From Mixophyes australis (taxonomy: Eukaryota > Chordata > Amphibia > Anura > Limnodynastidae): a DNA stretch of 64,000 bases. The stretch covers positions 364,830,124-364,894,123 of the forward strand of contig JAVHZZ010000002.1 in assembly GCA_036250195.1 (NCBI GenBank), given 5' to 3'. Of this stretch, positions 11,489 through 25,064 are shown piece by piece (position 1 is the first letter of the stretch; each line of letters opens with the position of its first letter). A program made the translations under genes and the position numbers. The notes under the pieces were generated by a model. It saw only the letters and a list, made by a program, of their open reading frames with translations, had not been told where the DNA came from and did not search any database.

Positions 11489-12424
11489 TATTTTATTAAG
11501 ATGTATATACATGATTATCTACATGGATAATCAAATGAGTTTGTTTGCAGTATTAGGAAAAAATTCTAAAAGTTCTATAAAACCCTTTATTTTCATCAAT
11601 AGGACTTTTGGAATTTAGTACAGAAAGTTATCCCTTCTAACTAGAGAAGGCTGATTTCAACTCTAGCTGTGTAAAGAGATTATCATATAGATTGCAAAGG
11701 TGTGACAGTTCCTACTGGAGGAAATGTCTGTACTGTTCAAGCAGACAACTTTTAATAACTTTTTTTACAAGACAGAATTTTCAGTTATTTAAAGCAAAAC
11801 TGTTATTGGCTTCAATTTTTTTCAACCTCATATTCACTGAAGAGTCCAATTTACAAAGTAAAAAAAAATATGTTAATGTAGGTTTATACAATAAAAACAG
11901 AGGCTCATGTGGATGCATAGTCTAAGGTCCAAAGGTGACATTTTGCATTCAGTGTAATACCGTTTTATTGTTTAATTGACCATTAATACCCAGAGCAAGG
12001 GTAAGGTTGTTAAGGCCTGCTTTCATGTCCTTGGGCTAATGGCATTTGCCAGATAGAGAATAATTTTATTCTGTGTCTGCTTTTGTTTAGTGTGTTGTGG
12101 TATAGCAACAGGAAAGCTGAGTCATGTTGAACCGGATAACTCAATATTCTTGTTATTATATGTACAATAACTTCCCAGCTGGCTAGTACCAGAAAATATG
12201 CAAGAATGTGCCTAGTATTTTGATCTTCAACACTGCTTCAGAGAAGATGGAAAAATCTTTGCCAGTATTGGTGGTTTATGGTACCAGCAAGATACAATTT
12301 TGTAGCCTGTCTCTTGGGGCTTAGCTGTAGGTACATGTAGATCTTATCACTTCTTTTCTATTTTCTGGAATAATCATGTCTAATATGCATAATGTGGCAT
12401 AGTACTTTCAATCTCTTATCTATG
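11489..12424. other. Unrecognised sequence
   Basis: No recognisable gene or element. Short AT-rich frames only. Confidence 0.45.
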
Positions 12425-14527
12425 CTCAGGCTTCTAACCCCAAACGCCTTTTCAATACATTTAATCATCTTCTCAATCCTCCCACCCCGAACCCTCCATC
12501 TACTATCAGTGCTCAGGATCTTGCTACCTACTTCAAGGACAAGATTGATAAGATCAGACTAGAAATGGTATCCTCCTCCTCAACAAGCCATCAGCTCATT
12601 TCCTTCCCACTACCCTCTGACACCCTTTCTTCATTTGACCCCACAAATGAAGAGGAAATTTCTACGCTCTTCTTATCTTCCTACTCTACCTCCTGTCCTC
12701 TCGATCCTATTCCCTCGCAAATTGGTAGATCCCTGTCTTCTGTGCTCATTTCACCTCTAACTCAAATCTGTAATCTCTCACTCTCTACTGGCATCTTTCC
12801 ATCACTATACAAGCATGCAGTGATTACTCCTATTCTAAAAAAACAAAACTCCGACCCAAACTCTCTCTCAAATTACCGTCCCATCTCTCAGCTCCCTTGC
12901 CCCTCCAAGCTTCTAGAGAGACTTGCCTACACTCGCCTCACACGCTTTCTTTCTGCAAACAACCTGTTGGATCCTCTTCAGTCTGGCTTTCGTTCTCAAC
13001 ACTCCACAGAGACTGCGCTGACCAAGGTTGTTAATGATCTGATCACTGCTAAGACTGAACGCCATTACTCTCTCCTAATTCTCCTTGATCTCTCGGCTGC
13101 ATTTCACACCGTTGACCACTCTCTTCTCATACAAACGCTGCAATCCCTAGGTCTTCAAGACACAGTTCTATCCTGGTTCTCATCTTACCTCTCTAATCGC
13201 TCTTTCACTGTTAATTTCTCTGGAGCCACATCTGCTCCGCTTCCCCTATCAGTTGGAGTACCACAAGGCTCGGTGCTAGGTCCTCTGCTGTTCTCTATCT
13301 ATACCGCTTCTCTTGGAAATCTAATAAGTTCCTTTGGCTTTCAGTATCATCTCTATGCGGATGATACCCAAATCTATCTATCCTCTCCTGATATCTCGAC
13401 ATCTGTGTTGTCCCGTGTAACTGACTGTCTTTCTGCCATTTCATCTAGGATGTCCTCTCGTCAACTCAAACTTAATCTTTCTAAAACAGAGTTAATAATA
13501 TTCCCACCCGCCAACAAGAGCATACCTGACATTTCTATCTCTGTTGATACCATGACCATAAATCCCACCCCACAAGCTCGCTGCCTAGGTGTAATCCTTG
13601 ATTCACGCCTATCCTTTGTTCCCCACATTGACTCTATATCTAAATCATGTTACATACATCTAAAGAACATTTCCAGAATCCGCACATATCTCACACAAGA
13701 CACTGCTAAAACCTTAATTCATGCACTAATCATCTCCCGCATTGACTATTGCAATTCCCTCCTTACTGGTCTTCCCAAAAACAGACTCAAACCCCTAAAA
13801 TCTATTTTGCATGCTTCGGCAAGACTGATTTTCCTTGCAAATAGCTATTCCTCTGTTGAATCACTCTGTATGTCTCTACACTGGCTGCCTGTCTTCTACC
13901 GAATCCAATATAAAATACTTTTACTAACCTACAAGGCCATCAACAAAGCTGCACCAACATACATCTCCTCTCTTGTCTCAAAATATCTCCCAACTCGGCA
14001 ACTCCGTTCTGCAAAAGATCTGCGTCTCTCATCCACCCTCATTACATCCTCCCATTCCCGGTTACAGGACTTTTTTCGGGCTGCACCCACTCTATGGAAC
14101 TCTCTCCCTCGCACAATAAGACTCTCCTCTGTTCTACAAACTTTCAAGCGTTCTCTGAAAACCTACCTATTCAGACAAGCTTATAATATTCCTCAACCAC
14201 CATCTTAACCTCACTACCTTTAGCCTGTTACACAATTTCACACAAGACAACTACCCCCGGACCAACATTGTTGTGTGACAGGATCATTTAGCTTATGAGT
14301 CACCCTACCTTTGCAGTCTGGCTGGGCCAAGATGCAAAATGTATACTTAACCTCATGTGTCAATCTCCCATTGTCCCATAGATTGTAAGCTTGCGAGCAG
14401 GGCCTTCTCACCTCTTTGTCTGTTTTACCCAGTTTGTTTATTAGTTTATTACGTTTGTCCCCAATTGTAAAGCGCTACGGAATATGTTGGCGCTATATAA
14501 ATAAATGATGATGATGATGATGATGAT
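12425..14527 (+). mobile_element. L2 LINE, 5'-truncated
   Basis: The element contains the C-terminal part of the LINE polyprotein and a roughly 300-base 3'UTR ending GGCGCTATATAAATAAATG followed by (ATG)n, the tail style of L2 retrotransposons. The 5' part (endonuclease region) is missing, as expected from abortive target-primed reverse transcription. The frame is open, so the copy is fairly young. The same 3' end occurs in shorter fragments through the window. Confidence 0.92.
12565..14208 (+). CDS. L2 reverse transcriptase, partial ORF2
   Basis: A 547-codon uninterrupted frame encodes a non-LTR reverse transcriptase. Visible motifs are [10 protein letters not shown] (about residue 101), [11 protein letters not shown] with the motif A Asp near residue 175, [13 protein letters not shown] (about 231) and YADD at 264-267. 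The C-terminal thumb-like region contains [19 protein letters not shown] and an SLPRTIR segment typical of L2/CR1-type ORF2. Coding similarity continues upstream of this ATG to about 12425, so the Met is internal and the true protein started further 5'. The protein copies LINE RNA into DNA at a nicked target. Without the endonuclease and promoter this copy should be immobile. One position in motif A reads AAFHTVDH instead of the common AAFDTVDH. Confidence 0.93.
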   Translation: MVSSSSTSHQLISFPLPSDTLSSFDPTNEEEISTLFLSSYSTSCPLDPIPSQIGRSLSSVLISPLTQICNLSLSTGIFPSLYKHAVITPILKKQNSDPNSLSNYRPISQLPCPSKLLERLAYTRLTRFLSANNLLDPLQSGFRSQHSTETALTKVVNDLITAKTERHYSLLILLDLSAAFHTVDHSLLIQTLQSLGLQDTVLSWFSSYLSNRSFTVNFSGATSAPLPLSVGVPQGSVLGPLLFSIYTASLGNLISSFGFQYHLYADDTQIYLSSPDISTSVLSRVTDCLSAISSRMSSRQLKLNLSKTELIIFPPANKSIPDISISVDTMTINPTPQARCLGVILDSRLSFVPHIDSISKSCYIHLKNISRIRTYLTQDTAKTLIHALIISRIDYCNSLLTGLPKNRLKPLKSILHASARLIFLANSYSSVESLCMSLHWLPVFYRIQYKILLLTYKAINKAAPTYISSLVSKYLPTRQLRSAKDLRLSSTLITSSHSRLQDFFRAAPTLWNSLPRTIRLSSVLQTFKRSLKTYLFRQAYNIPQPPS

Positions 14528-16697
14528 AGTAATCCCTAAAGTTTTCAGCAATGCTCTCAGAATTACTTTTTTCTTTCAATCCATGGTAACTATGCATGGT
14601 AACTATTGAGGGATTACAAGACTATCCGCTCCCAACAATTACAAAAATTTACAATTTAATACAAATGCCTGCATAGGTCTTCCTGGAATATGCTTTTATA
14701 AAGTAACTCCCTTTATAGTGTGAGTTTGGTCAAGATATCTTAGTATTTATTTGTGTGTTGCTTCTAAGCTAATTGATTTTGTGGATTTTGTGGAGTGAAG
14801 TTGTTGTAATTGAAAATTAATTAAGTCAGTGGTGCCTCCTCGTATGTTCTGAATGACCAAATAGCTCAAATAACATACTAATTGAGGAATCTCACCACTG
14901 GCAACCACTTCTTGTCTTTTGGCTGTTTTCCCAGTGATTTGTCAAACAGCAGCTTCATAAATCTGACTGTTTGCATTTTGATCACGCTAAAAATCAGGAT
15001 GTCAACTTGTAAAGTGGTGCTTTGCTAAACTGTAGTTTTCAGCCATATTACTGGTGGTTTGGCCTTTAGTAAATTGGGTGGTTTTAAGACCATCGGAAAA
15101 AAAGCTGAAAGACGGCAGATTGATCAAACCATCCTTTAATAAATGTAGCCCTTAGTTGTGAGTGTATAGAAAAAACATTTTCTTCCTATAATTGCATCTA
15201 TAAATAAATGGTGATGATGATGGTGCAATCGTAAACAGCCAATCAAAAGTGAATCCTAGTGTCGGAATAACCATCATCATCATCAGCTATTTGCACTTGA
15301 CCGTGACCACCTCCAAATAATATGACTCTCTCAGGTGTATATGTATCTTTTTTCTGGTCAGCATCCATTCGTAATTGTATGAACATGCCCTTACTCTAAT
15401 TGGTCTATACCCTCATCTCGCCTCTCAGGGTTCAAGCTGGTGTAAGTGTCAGAATCACTCAAATCTGCATAGGCGCATATGCGTGAGCCCACTTTCTGGG
15501 CATGTAAAGATCGATTTTGTGCAAGATTCGCTATGCCATCTTAAATAGTATTCACTTTTCATCAGCCTCTTCAACTCAAATATCATGCATTACTGTAAGC
15601 TCCTGAAACATTTACATTATATATATGCTATTAGTAGCTCTACTAGTGATCCTTTAAATTTTGCGAATTAAAAAATATTTACATAATATAAACAATTACA
15701 TATATAAACTACTGAAATTAAAAGACTGTTGGTGTACTCAGTATTTACATGCACCCTAAGATAATTTCATATTAACGTGTTTTCAAGTTTATTTATAGCA
15801 CTTCATCACAAGTGTTATTGGCTATAACATGCTGAGCTAATAAATGTGTTTTTAAACCATCTCAGTATAAGTGATCATCAGTATCCTATGGATGTATGCT
15901 GTATTGAATCAGAAGGCCAATTATATTAAGTCAATGTGGTAAATGTCAGCAGCTGTTTGGCATTTCCATGTAGGAAACAGCTGAATGTTTAACGAGCAAA
16001 TCATTCCCACCACTGGCATCATACCTTATCAGCCCTCTTGGAGAAAACTACCTGCAATTAGTTTTATTGATTGCACAGGGTGAAAGAGCACGTCAATGGA
16101 ATATCATTTTCTGTATGTGTAGTGAGAGAAAGGGGACATATTGAATTGGGCCTCCTCTAGACTTTGCATTGGCTGTAGTTCCAGAACATTTCTATGCAAG
16201 AAAGACACTTTATGTTTGAAAAAAAAAAAAAAAAAAAAGCATAACAAAAATGTTTCACCTCTTTGCAGAGCTTCATGACAATTTCGACTTTGCCTGCAGT
16301 GATCAGAAGTACTAACACTCGATAAAATACAATGGCGTTCTATGGGAACACTTAGAAAGTACATTGTGTTGCTGTGAAACTTGGAGACAACTTAATGAAT
16401 GCGCTGTGTTAATGTGAGGGCAAAGTGCAAGGTTTTGTCCTTGCCTTAACTAGGGTTGTTTTTCAGCATCCATGTGTATGAATCCTTACTCTGATATCAG
16501 TTTCTGAGTTCTATAAAGAAGCGGAATCCAGGTATGTTCTAAAAGAAAAGAAAGAAAATAGCACATATAAACATGTTGTTAGCCATTATGTTAAGCATTC
16601 ATGATGTACAATGTTAATTTTAAAGTGTTGCTTAAATTGAACATATTAAAGTAGATAACAGCAAAAGGTTTGCTTAAATTTTTTTCTAAAATCATCA
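14528..16697. other. Mostly unrecognised; small L2 tail and poly-A
   Basis: A small plus-strand fragment TATAAATAAATGGTGATG near 15199 resembles an L2 tail. A 20-base poly-A run lies at about 16219-16238. The remaining sequence has no recognisable gene or terminus. Confidence 0.45.
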
Positions 16698-16909
16698 CTC
16701 TATCACAGCGGTTCCCAAAGTGTGCGCCGCCGCTCCCAGGGGTGCCGCGGCGCTGTCACAGGGGTGCTGCGGCGCTGTCACAGGGGTGCCGCGGGAGAGT
16801 CAGAAAAAAACAAAACAAAACAGCGCCGGGACCAGGCATCCTCCTCTCTGGGTCCCAGCACCGCGCGGATTGGTGAGTTTATGTTTTGTTTTGTTTTTTT
16901 CTGGCTTTC

Positions 16910-17215
16910 CCGCGGCAGAGGGGACAGAGTGAGAGGGAGCGTGGCAGAGGAGAGGGGACAGCGTGACAGAGGCCAGAGGAGGGGACAGCGTGACAGAGGG
17001 AGGGGAGGGGGACAGAGGGCAGATGAGGGGGACAGCGTGACAGAGGGCAGAGGAGAGGGGACAGCGTGACAGAGGAGAGGGGGCAGCGTGACAGAGGAGA
17101 GGGGGCAGCGTGACAGAGGGCAGAGGAGGGGGGCAGCGTGAGAGGGGACAGCGTGAGAGAGGGCAGAGGGGGCAGCGTGAGAGGGGGAAGAGGGGGCAGC
17201 GTGAGAGGGGGCAGA
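16910..17215 (+). repeat. GGGACAGCGTGACAGAGG-type minisatellite
   Basis: Irregular tandem units built from GGGGACAGCGTGACAGAGGG and GGGGGCAGCGTGAGAGG. They sit just downstream of a donor-like GGTGAGT (about 16872), the same layout as in the two CAGRGCCGG hAT elements. Confidence 0.85.
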
Positions 17216-17373
17216 GTGACTGGATGTAGAGGAGGCATTTTTGCATACAACTAAATAAGTATTTCTGTCCTGACCTAAATACTTATTAAATTTTTTGACC
17301 CAACTACTTCTTAAACAGGACTGCTCAGTAATTATTTTGGAGGGGTGCCCTGAAAAAATTATGGCAACTCTAA

Positions 17374-17590
17374 GGTGCATATTCAATTGTCGGCGGGATC
17401 GCCGAAAATCCCGCAGCGGAAAAACTAATACATGTAGCTGGATTTCAGCTCGCGGCTCAGGGAGCTGCGAGCTTAAATCCAGCGAGTAAATTACTGTATT
17501 ACGTTTTTCCATGCACAATTACCGTAATATAGGTAATCGTGCACAGACCGCGGGATTTTCGGCAATCCCGCGGACAATTGAATATGCCCC
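17374..17590. mobile_element. Harbinger-type MITE nested in hAT, 217 bp
   Basis: The inverted ends GGTGCATATTCAATTGTC and GACAATTGAATATGCCCC are flanked by TAA at 17371-17373 and 17591-17593. A 3-bp T(T/A)A duplication is typical of PIF/Harbinger. The interior is largely palindromic with GCGGGATTTTCGG arms. Confidence 0.85.
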
Positions 17591-17636
17591 TAAGGGTGCC
17601 GCGAACTGCAAAAGTTTGGGAACCACTGCTCTATCA

Positions 17637-20463
17637 CATTGCATACTGTTAGATTATTTTGCATGTTATTTATATTACTTTATCAATGTAAACATAACTT
17701 TGCCTGAATGTTATTGTATCTAGAAAAAGAAAAAGAGTGCAAAGCTTTTCTCTCAATAGATGTAATATATCTTTCTCAGTAACACTCCCATCTGAAATTG
17801 AAAGATGAACAAAGTTGTAGGGTAATAAGATGACTACTACTAGAAATGACAGGTGAAATGTCTGTGTTGTTGCACTTAGATTTTGCAAAAAAAAAACAAA
17901 ACAAAGCTTTTGTGAAACATTGGTGAATTCATCTTCCTGGAAGCTGTACAAGAAACTTTTTAAAGGCAATGTGTATAATTATTAAATAAATAAAATAATT
18001 GATATATAAGCATGGGATCTCCCATGGTACGAAATATTGTTTGTTTATTGTAGAAAAGGTACCTTGTTCTGCCAGCAATGTTCCAGCCTTTACTTATTGG
18101 TGAACTCATATTTTTTTTAGATAAGTTGCTTCATATTAACATTGCATATACACAGGTAGATCATGTAGTTAAGCATATGACGAACAATGACCCACGTAGC
18201 AGTTATGCCTAATGCAAATATTCTCAAAATACATGTTATACCGATTAGCAGGTAAAAGTATTTATTTACACTCTTTTATCAATTGTGGTTCTTCTTATAA
18301 TATGTATTTAATCACTTAATATTTTTAAAAATACTAGGAATATTATATAGTACTGTCATTAAAATATTGCATAAGTACACACTGTTCCAAAACTAATACA
18401 CAAAATGAAAGTTGTCAGATGCCTACCACTTTAGAGAGTGTCATTTACAATCAGTGTGAAGGGTTATGCGGCGGCCTAAACAGGGGTCAGACTGAGCGGC
18501 CCGGGGGACCGATGCCCCCCGGCCCAGCCCCCCCGCCTATGCCTTAAGAAAACTCAGATACAAATCCAAGCAGTGGAGCTCTATATAATCATTTTACTGA
18601 GGAGAGAAGTATTTAGGGTATTTTTTAAAAGCCCCTGTAATGCAGAGTTGCAATTTGTGTTATTTGTGCGTCAGGAATGGGACTCAATTACACGAATCTC
18701 ATCATTAAGAATCGCTTTCTTCCTCGATCCAGGAGGGTGTCTCCTCTACCTGGAAGACTTCCTGAAACTCGTAAGCCTCCCTAACATCCCAGAATGGTAG
18801 GCAAGTATCAGTTAGGGTAAATATGAAGTTGTAGATGTTGTACATTTTAAGATTATTTTCTTTCTCTCCTTCATAAATGAGTCGATCTTATTATTAATTG
18901 CTTTTTAATACTGGCTCATTATGTATCAAAGAAATGTCTATGTAAAATAAAGGGTTTAATATGTGGATATTTAATTAACTGTAAGGAAAGTGCTATAAAT
19001 ATGTCATGTGATATATACATTTTATGCCTAAACCAATTGCACGCCCAGAAAATTCCATCTATACTAACTATGGATGTAGTATTCCACGGAGTACCTTTGG
19101 ATTATATCTAGAAAAACACTTACATTCTGCCTCAAACAGCACAGTTAGAGGATATTACATGATGTTAGAAGTACCTTAGTGTGTCACTAAAGGTTTTGAA
19201 ACATCAAAAGTTTGATTTGACATAATTTGGCTGAATTTTGGGTGAAAGTTTGCAAACTGGGGAAATTCATATTTTTAAAATTCTATCATCAAGTCAGCAG
19301 TTTGCACCAATTTATAGGTGGTTATCGATTATTCATGATTCACTGTCAATCATTTTACAATTGTGTGGAGCAATAACAGAAAGACTAGCATAGAAAGCAA
19401 ATGTCTGACACCACTGTAACTGTCAGTCAGTACAAGTAAACTGATTTATGACTTCACAATTAAAAGGGTTTACAAACTGACAAATGATACATACAGAAAA
19501 ACAATATTTTCTAGCAGTGTGTTTTAACAAATACAGCAGTTGATATCAAAATCAAACACCTGTGTATTTTTAGAGCTATTTAGTTAATAGCACTAATGAT
19601 CAATACAGACTGAAATGTACACCAGTTTGTGTGTTTGTAAAAAATTCCACCAGTTTAGATGCCACTGTATTGCCAGGTATTTGTACATTTAGGTAACAAA
19701 TGGTGCTATGAGAAGAACAAAAAATAATGTGTTTTGCTGCAGTCAGTGTATAAAACATTACACCTGCTGAAATAACGAAAGCAAGCTATATATTTCCTGG
19801 GATGTTTGAACATCTATATGAGTAATGACAAGCATAAGGTCAATGGGATTTGATTTATTTTTTACAGTGCAGAATGAAATAAAAGGGAGGAGTTGAAGAT
19901 ACAAGTAATTTGTACAATGTAAGAAAAAAACCTACGCAAATGTATTGCACTCCACTATATTGTGTGTTAATATAGGGTAAGCTAAGGAGGTGATTGAATA
20001 AAAAAATAGACAAATCACACAGTGCAGGTATGTGCCACATACAGGAATTTATAAAGCACAATTGGGGCTCCTTTTGAGCTCTGAATGTACACATAAGAAT
20101 GCTAACATCTGTAATTTGAGCCACATGTATTTAAAGATAGACCCAACCCAAAACATACCAGTATTTTTTGCATCAGGCATACGTCAGGTGTACAAATACA
20201 TGTACACACTCTTACTATATTCAGATTATGCTTGCCAGACCCCATTCTGTATCTTCAGGTGTCAGGGGCAACAAGTCCAAGATGTACACAGATCTAGATG
20301 TGGATGTATTTTGGTACGCATATTTAGTACAGAAACACCTATATTTACACCTCATGAAAGTGATTTATGTCCAACTGTAATTGAGACCCTTGGTGTTCAC
20401 CACAAATCAGCTTAATTTTGTAACGGTGCACCTAGATGGTTCACCCAGCACACTCTAAGGACC
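17637..20463. other. Mostly unrecognised; one GC-rich fragment
   Basis: A GC-rich patch at about 18468-18541 starts CAGGGGTCAGACTGAGCGG and may be an eroded hAT end. Sequence at about 18600-18810 ends AGGCAAGTAT and may be an old relative of the MITE at 7226, but I could not confirm this. The rest is AT-rich without recognisable genes. Confidence 0.4.
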
Positions 20464-20465
20464 AT

Positions 20466-20663
20466 GGGCCTGATTCATTAAGGATCTTAAGTTGAGAAAC
20501 TTCTTATTTAAGTCTCCTGGACAAAACCATGTTACAATGCAAGGGGTGCAAATTAGTATTCTGTTTTGCACATAAGTTAAATAATGACTGTTTTTTCATG
20601 TAGCACACAAATATCAACTTTAAATTTCAGTGTACAAATAAGCTATCAAGTATTTGTGTTGGA
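20466..20663 (+). mobile_element. Partial MITE, GGGCCTGATTCATTAAGG family
   Basis: Matches the left two thirds of the MITE at 11168-11488, including CTGGACAAAACCATGTT, TTTTGCACATAAG and TTTTCATGTAGCACACAAAT in order. The match stops near 20663 without a right terminus, so it is truncated. Confidence 0.8.
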
Positions 20664-20665
20664 TC

Positions 20666-21799
20666 CTGAGGTGGGAGAGATTGAGCTACAGCTAGGTGGT
20701 TGACCCAAAGGTACTTCAATAAAAACCTGTTTTGTTCCTACTCACAATATTTCACACATTGTGTACCCAGTAATGCTCTCTTATTTCATCACAGCTAGTT
20801 ATGCCAGTCTGTCATTGGGTGCTGTTCCCAGCTTACAAACAATTTTCATTATATATTTATCAATTAGATTCATATTTTCCATTTTCATTTACATTTACCA
20901 TTTTGTTGTAATATTAATGTTTTATTTTTCTACTTGTGTGTCCTTATAATCTTAAGCCCTCTAGTGATATTATTAGAAGTTCTTTTTCTGAGTTGTGTAC
21001 TGAGTTTTAACACCACTGTCTGTAATATTTTATTCAGCGCTTACATTTTATGTTTCTTCAATCTAACTGAACATGTAATTCTCCTTCTATCCTGGTAAAC
21101 ACTCTGGTTTGAAAGTGAAACATTTGTCTGGTACACATCACACGCAATAACGTCATAGGCAAGTGCCGAATTAAGTTTGGCAATGTTTGTCTTTTGGCAC
21201 TGGCACTCGGTAATTCTTAAATACTATTATACTGTCTAGTCATAATGTTTGGTAATTTCTCTACTTCATTACTCTTTGTAGTGATTGTTTCTATTTTTAC
21301 TATTTTACTGTTTCTATCATCTTTGACAGTGTGTTTTCAATTTCTATTTCATACTTGAAATTGTCTTTGTATTTATCCAATTTTTCGGTAGTGTAGGCAG
21401 CGAATAGGCCATTTTTGCAGTAAATCATATTATGCATTTTATTTCATGGTGTTTAAACATATCGGTGTGTTTTAATCCTGCCTGCATACTTTTTTGCCTC
21501 GGCAGTGTAGGCAATGATTAGACTGTAATTGCAATAAGGTATATTAAGGTCATTTAAATCATAAAATCAACACATTTCATTTTGTTCAAACATATTGGTG
21601 TGCTATTTTAAAAAAAACAGTGTAGTTGCTTATTTGATCATATATGTATAATGTCACCAATTAACTATTAACATCAATTATTTGCTTCATTACTTTTTAG
21701 AAATTGATTACAATGGGTGTGCATCAGCTCAGAGAGTTTATCCATGTGCATGTTTTACCAACCTCCCAATGGACATTTATATTTTGACAAGTTAACCCG
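20666..21799. other. Unrecognised sequence
   Basis: A loosely repeated motif (CAAACATATTGGTGTG near 21590, AAACATATCGGTGTG near 21455) suggests an old internal duplication. No gene was recognised. Confidence 0.4.
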
Positions 21800-22205
21800 T
21801 GCATGATACTCATGCATTCTAGTCAAATCAAGCTACTTAAGGTGTTAAAAAGGTTCTTGTCATGCATTTGGGCCATAGCCCAGGCCTCAACCACCAACCA
21901 CTCCCCACTGTCACGCCCGGCAACCACCAACCACTCCCAACTGTCACTTCTCCTTCAAGAAATATTTATATATATTTTTTAAATTTTTATAAACACTTTT
22001 AACAATTAACAAATTAAATTAACAAATTAAAAACATCTTAGTATACCAAATTTCAGCCCTTTCTGAACTTTTTTTTCCACACACACTAAGAATTTAGTAG
22101 GTCAGTGTCTAACTCCGCCCAGCAGGTGGCGCTGCAGCTTGGTTTTATTTTTTCCACACACACAGACAGACTTACAAACGCCACTAGACATTTATATTAT
22201 AGATT
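21800..22205. repeat. Unclassified interspersed repeat
   Basis: The segment has a cytosine-rich direct repeat (CAACCACCAACCACTCCC twice, near 21889 and 21925), a CAGCAGGTGGCGCTGCAGC block (about 22120) and ends TTTATATTATAGAT. The composition differs from its flanks and resembles an old retroelement 3' region. I cannot assign a family from sequence alone. Confidence 0.4.
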
Positions 22206-25064
22206 TTCTAGCTTTATTTGAATAAGCTCAGAATATTATAATATACACCTCAATAGTAAGCAAGATTCTACTTTACAATGCTTTTATATTTGACAATTCA
22301 TACTGTAGATACCAAAACAGAGTGTGTGACATTTATTCAGTGGTAACCTTATCATGCACTATTGAAAAATTGTTGACATTCTGAGCTTTTGTAGCCTTTC
22401 AATGTGTTTTTACACTGACTGTGTAAGACATTGACCTACTGACTGAATTATTTATTTCTTACTATTATTTATTTAGAATTTTCCGATATATTTGAGGTCT
22501 TACAAACACAGTATTTGTGCAATGAGGTCTAATTGGTTTGATTGCATTTTGCATTATATATTGTGATTTCACTAAATCTATAATCAAGCAGTAGTGATTA
22601 TTTGAGAGCACATTGTGGGCATTTCTTCTCTTACTTTTGGCAGCTATGAACATTTCATTCACTATGTCATGTGCAAGCTAATTTCTAGGCATATAAATCT
22701 TCAAATATGTGTTTGTGAATTAATTCCTAGAAATAGTGTGACATGGCTCAGAGGAGCTGTTTAAATCAATGTGTGTGTTTATGTTAAACGCTCTAGAGGG
22801 TGCTGGTAGATAAGAGCCCAAATCCATTGTAGATCCTTGTATTATTTACAGCAGGTGCAAAAGTAAAAGCCTTTGAAAATATCTCTTTCAGGACAGTGAA
22901 ATCGAACACACCACTGGGAAGCCTCAGACATACTGACTGCACAGACAGGCTTATGTGTTAATGACAATTTCAGCTGAATAGGGTCACAGGAAAATATCAT
23001 ATAATTTTCTCCAATATCATACTTACCGGAGGCATTTGTGGTATGCAGATGAAGGGGAACTTATGACCTGTTGTGTGGAGGTAAAATCATGTTATGTAAC
23101 CCATTCTGGAAACACGTTGGGACAGGGTATTTAAAACCTCACTTAGAAGCTGTGTCCACAGGGGTCATACAACCCTAATTTGCATTCACACAGGCCCTTT
23201 AGTTCTGACATCACAGGAAAAAGAAATTAAATTAAATTTGCCCACAATCTTTACATTAAGATTCAGCATTTATTACACAATTTAATGGTCAATATAAAAC
23301 TTTAGATCGTATTAGAAAAAAATATTGTCATATTTTATTAAATGATCAAGCTCTCACTCTCTGGCTCCACATGGTCTGAATAAAGATTTTGAGTTGAAGT
23401 GGTTTTTGGTATAGTCTATATTTATTATTTCTTTACTCTGTGTGTTTTTGTTTTCCTTTATGTGCTAGTTTTACTTCGTTGGATATGCTGAATGGAGGAT
23501 CTATCAAAGAAGAGAATTGTTGAAAAAAAGAAAATGATAAGATTGTTTAGTTTCCATTGTGTAGTATATGTCGAGCTTTTTATATATATTTTATATATTT
23601 TTTTATATCTATGTTAATTATTTTATTTGTTAATAGATTAGTAGCCTTGGCAAAAAACGACTCACAATGCGATCTAATGTATTTTGGAATGACGGACCTG
23701 AATGTGAGGCTTGGTTTCAGGAAATGTTGTGAAAATGAGGTTTGGTTTTAAACCGGATGGTAATCTTAAATCGGAGAATAAATTACCAATTTTAGTTGGA
23801 ATTATTTTTCCAGTGTATCCGTCTAGTTTTATTTGATTATTAATTTTATAAAAGAGATTAAATCCACCATCCTTGTCCGCATTGTAAATCTGAGTTTCCG
23901 GTGTTTGATTGGCCAGTGTGATCATGTGACAAAAATCTTGGCACTATAAATAGTTTAGATTTTTACTTGATTATCCTCACCTTGACAAAGACAACTTGTC
24001 GAAGCGTGTTGGTTTGGAGAGTGGTCAAGTTGTGGGACAGACACCTACCCTTTTGGATATACCATCTGAGTGTGATTAGTTAATTCGATCTATTTGGTCC
24101 AGACATAAAAGAACTTGCTGATGTGATCATTTTTCCCTTTCCATTCGATAGGAGTACCTGTACTCACTGATGTCTGTTTTAATTGTTAATGTAATAGAAT
24201 AAAAGTTTACTACCTGATAATTCCATCATTGTTGTGCTCTATACATGAGGCAACGTCAGAACACATCAATTTTGTATGATATTAGAAGAAAGAATTTTCA
24301 CCAATTAAGAGCCTGTTATCAAGAGTAAACATTGTAAGTGAATTACCATACTGGAGAAATACAGTTTAGGTTTGGTTAAAGGTGTCTCTGAAAGGCAGGG
24401 TTGGGTCTGCAGCCACCTCTAGTCATAGCCTGCAGTGCCGTAGAAGGCCTGGCACACCTTTTCCTAAGGGGGGTAGGTGCTACCTCATCAATAATGCCCT
24501 CTTAAATAAAGTTTGGCTACTTGGAGATTATAGGGCTTAATCAGACTATAACGTTACTCTTTAAGGGCAGACGGTAAGCCAGATAAAGGTAACACAGATA
24601 AAGTCAATTGAATCAAGGGTGACAAAAGTTTCAGTAGTATAGGGTATATGGATAAGGCCACAAGTGTGTTAGTTGGTAAGGTACAGCCTGGGCACTGCAG
24701 GGTAACCATCTAGACTAATATATGTCGTCACCAGATGGGAACCTTGGGATTAGGTAGATTTACTTACATACTGTGTACTATTATTTGAGGATACTTAATG
24801 CAATATATTCTCCTTGATTACCTATATTATATCTGTGGATGAAAAGATTATAAATAAAGCTTATAACCTCCCAATTCTAAATGAGTTTGTTTTATTGGAA
24901 AGGTAATACCGCAAATAATAACCTTACCACACGAACACATGAGCAACAAACACACATTCACACCACCTCCCTATGTAGACACAGCAAATGAACACTGTCC
25001 CAATAGAAGTATGGCACCTGGTGAAGAGTCATTAGCCACAAATCTGAAGCCTATCATTTCTTAG
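22206..25064. other. Unrecognised sequence
   Basis: About 2.9 kb without a clear element. A short inverted motif GACAAAGACAACTTGTC at about 23982-23998 is followed by CGAAGCGTGTTGG, a phrase common near the ends of some vertebrate retroelements. Polyadenylation-like AATAAA sites occur near 24200 and 24854. Confidence 0.4.

Larger units (their letters stand above)
16706..17628 (+). mobile_element. hAT (Charlie-like) non-autonomous element
   Basis: The ends CAGCGGTTCCCAAAGTG and TTTGGGAACCACTG match the Charlie-type hAT terminus. The perfect 8-bp TSD CTCTATCA is at 16698-16705 and 17629-17636. Inside are a G/A-rich array (about 16910-17215), a segment TAAGTATTTCTGTCCTGAC (about 17255) also found in the hAT derivative at 10.7 kb, and a nested MITE. 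There is no transposase. The long minus-strand Pro/Ser/Cys-rich frames are array artefacts. Confidence 0.93.

Noticed and set aside
16778..17518. A 246-codon minus-strand frame rich in Ser, Pro and Cys
   Set aside because: It runs through the G/A-rich array inside a TSD-bounded hAT element and crosses a nested MITE.
23980..24015. Hammerhead ribozyme near GACAAAGACAACTTGTC
   Set aside because: The conserved CTGATGA and GAAA core elements are not present in the needed order.
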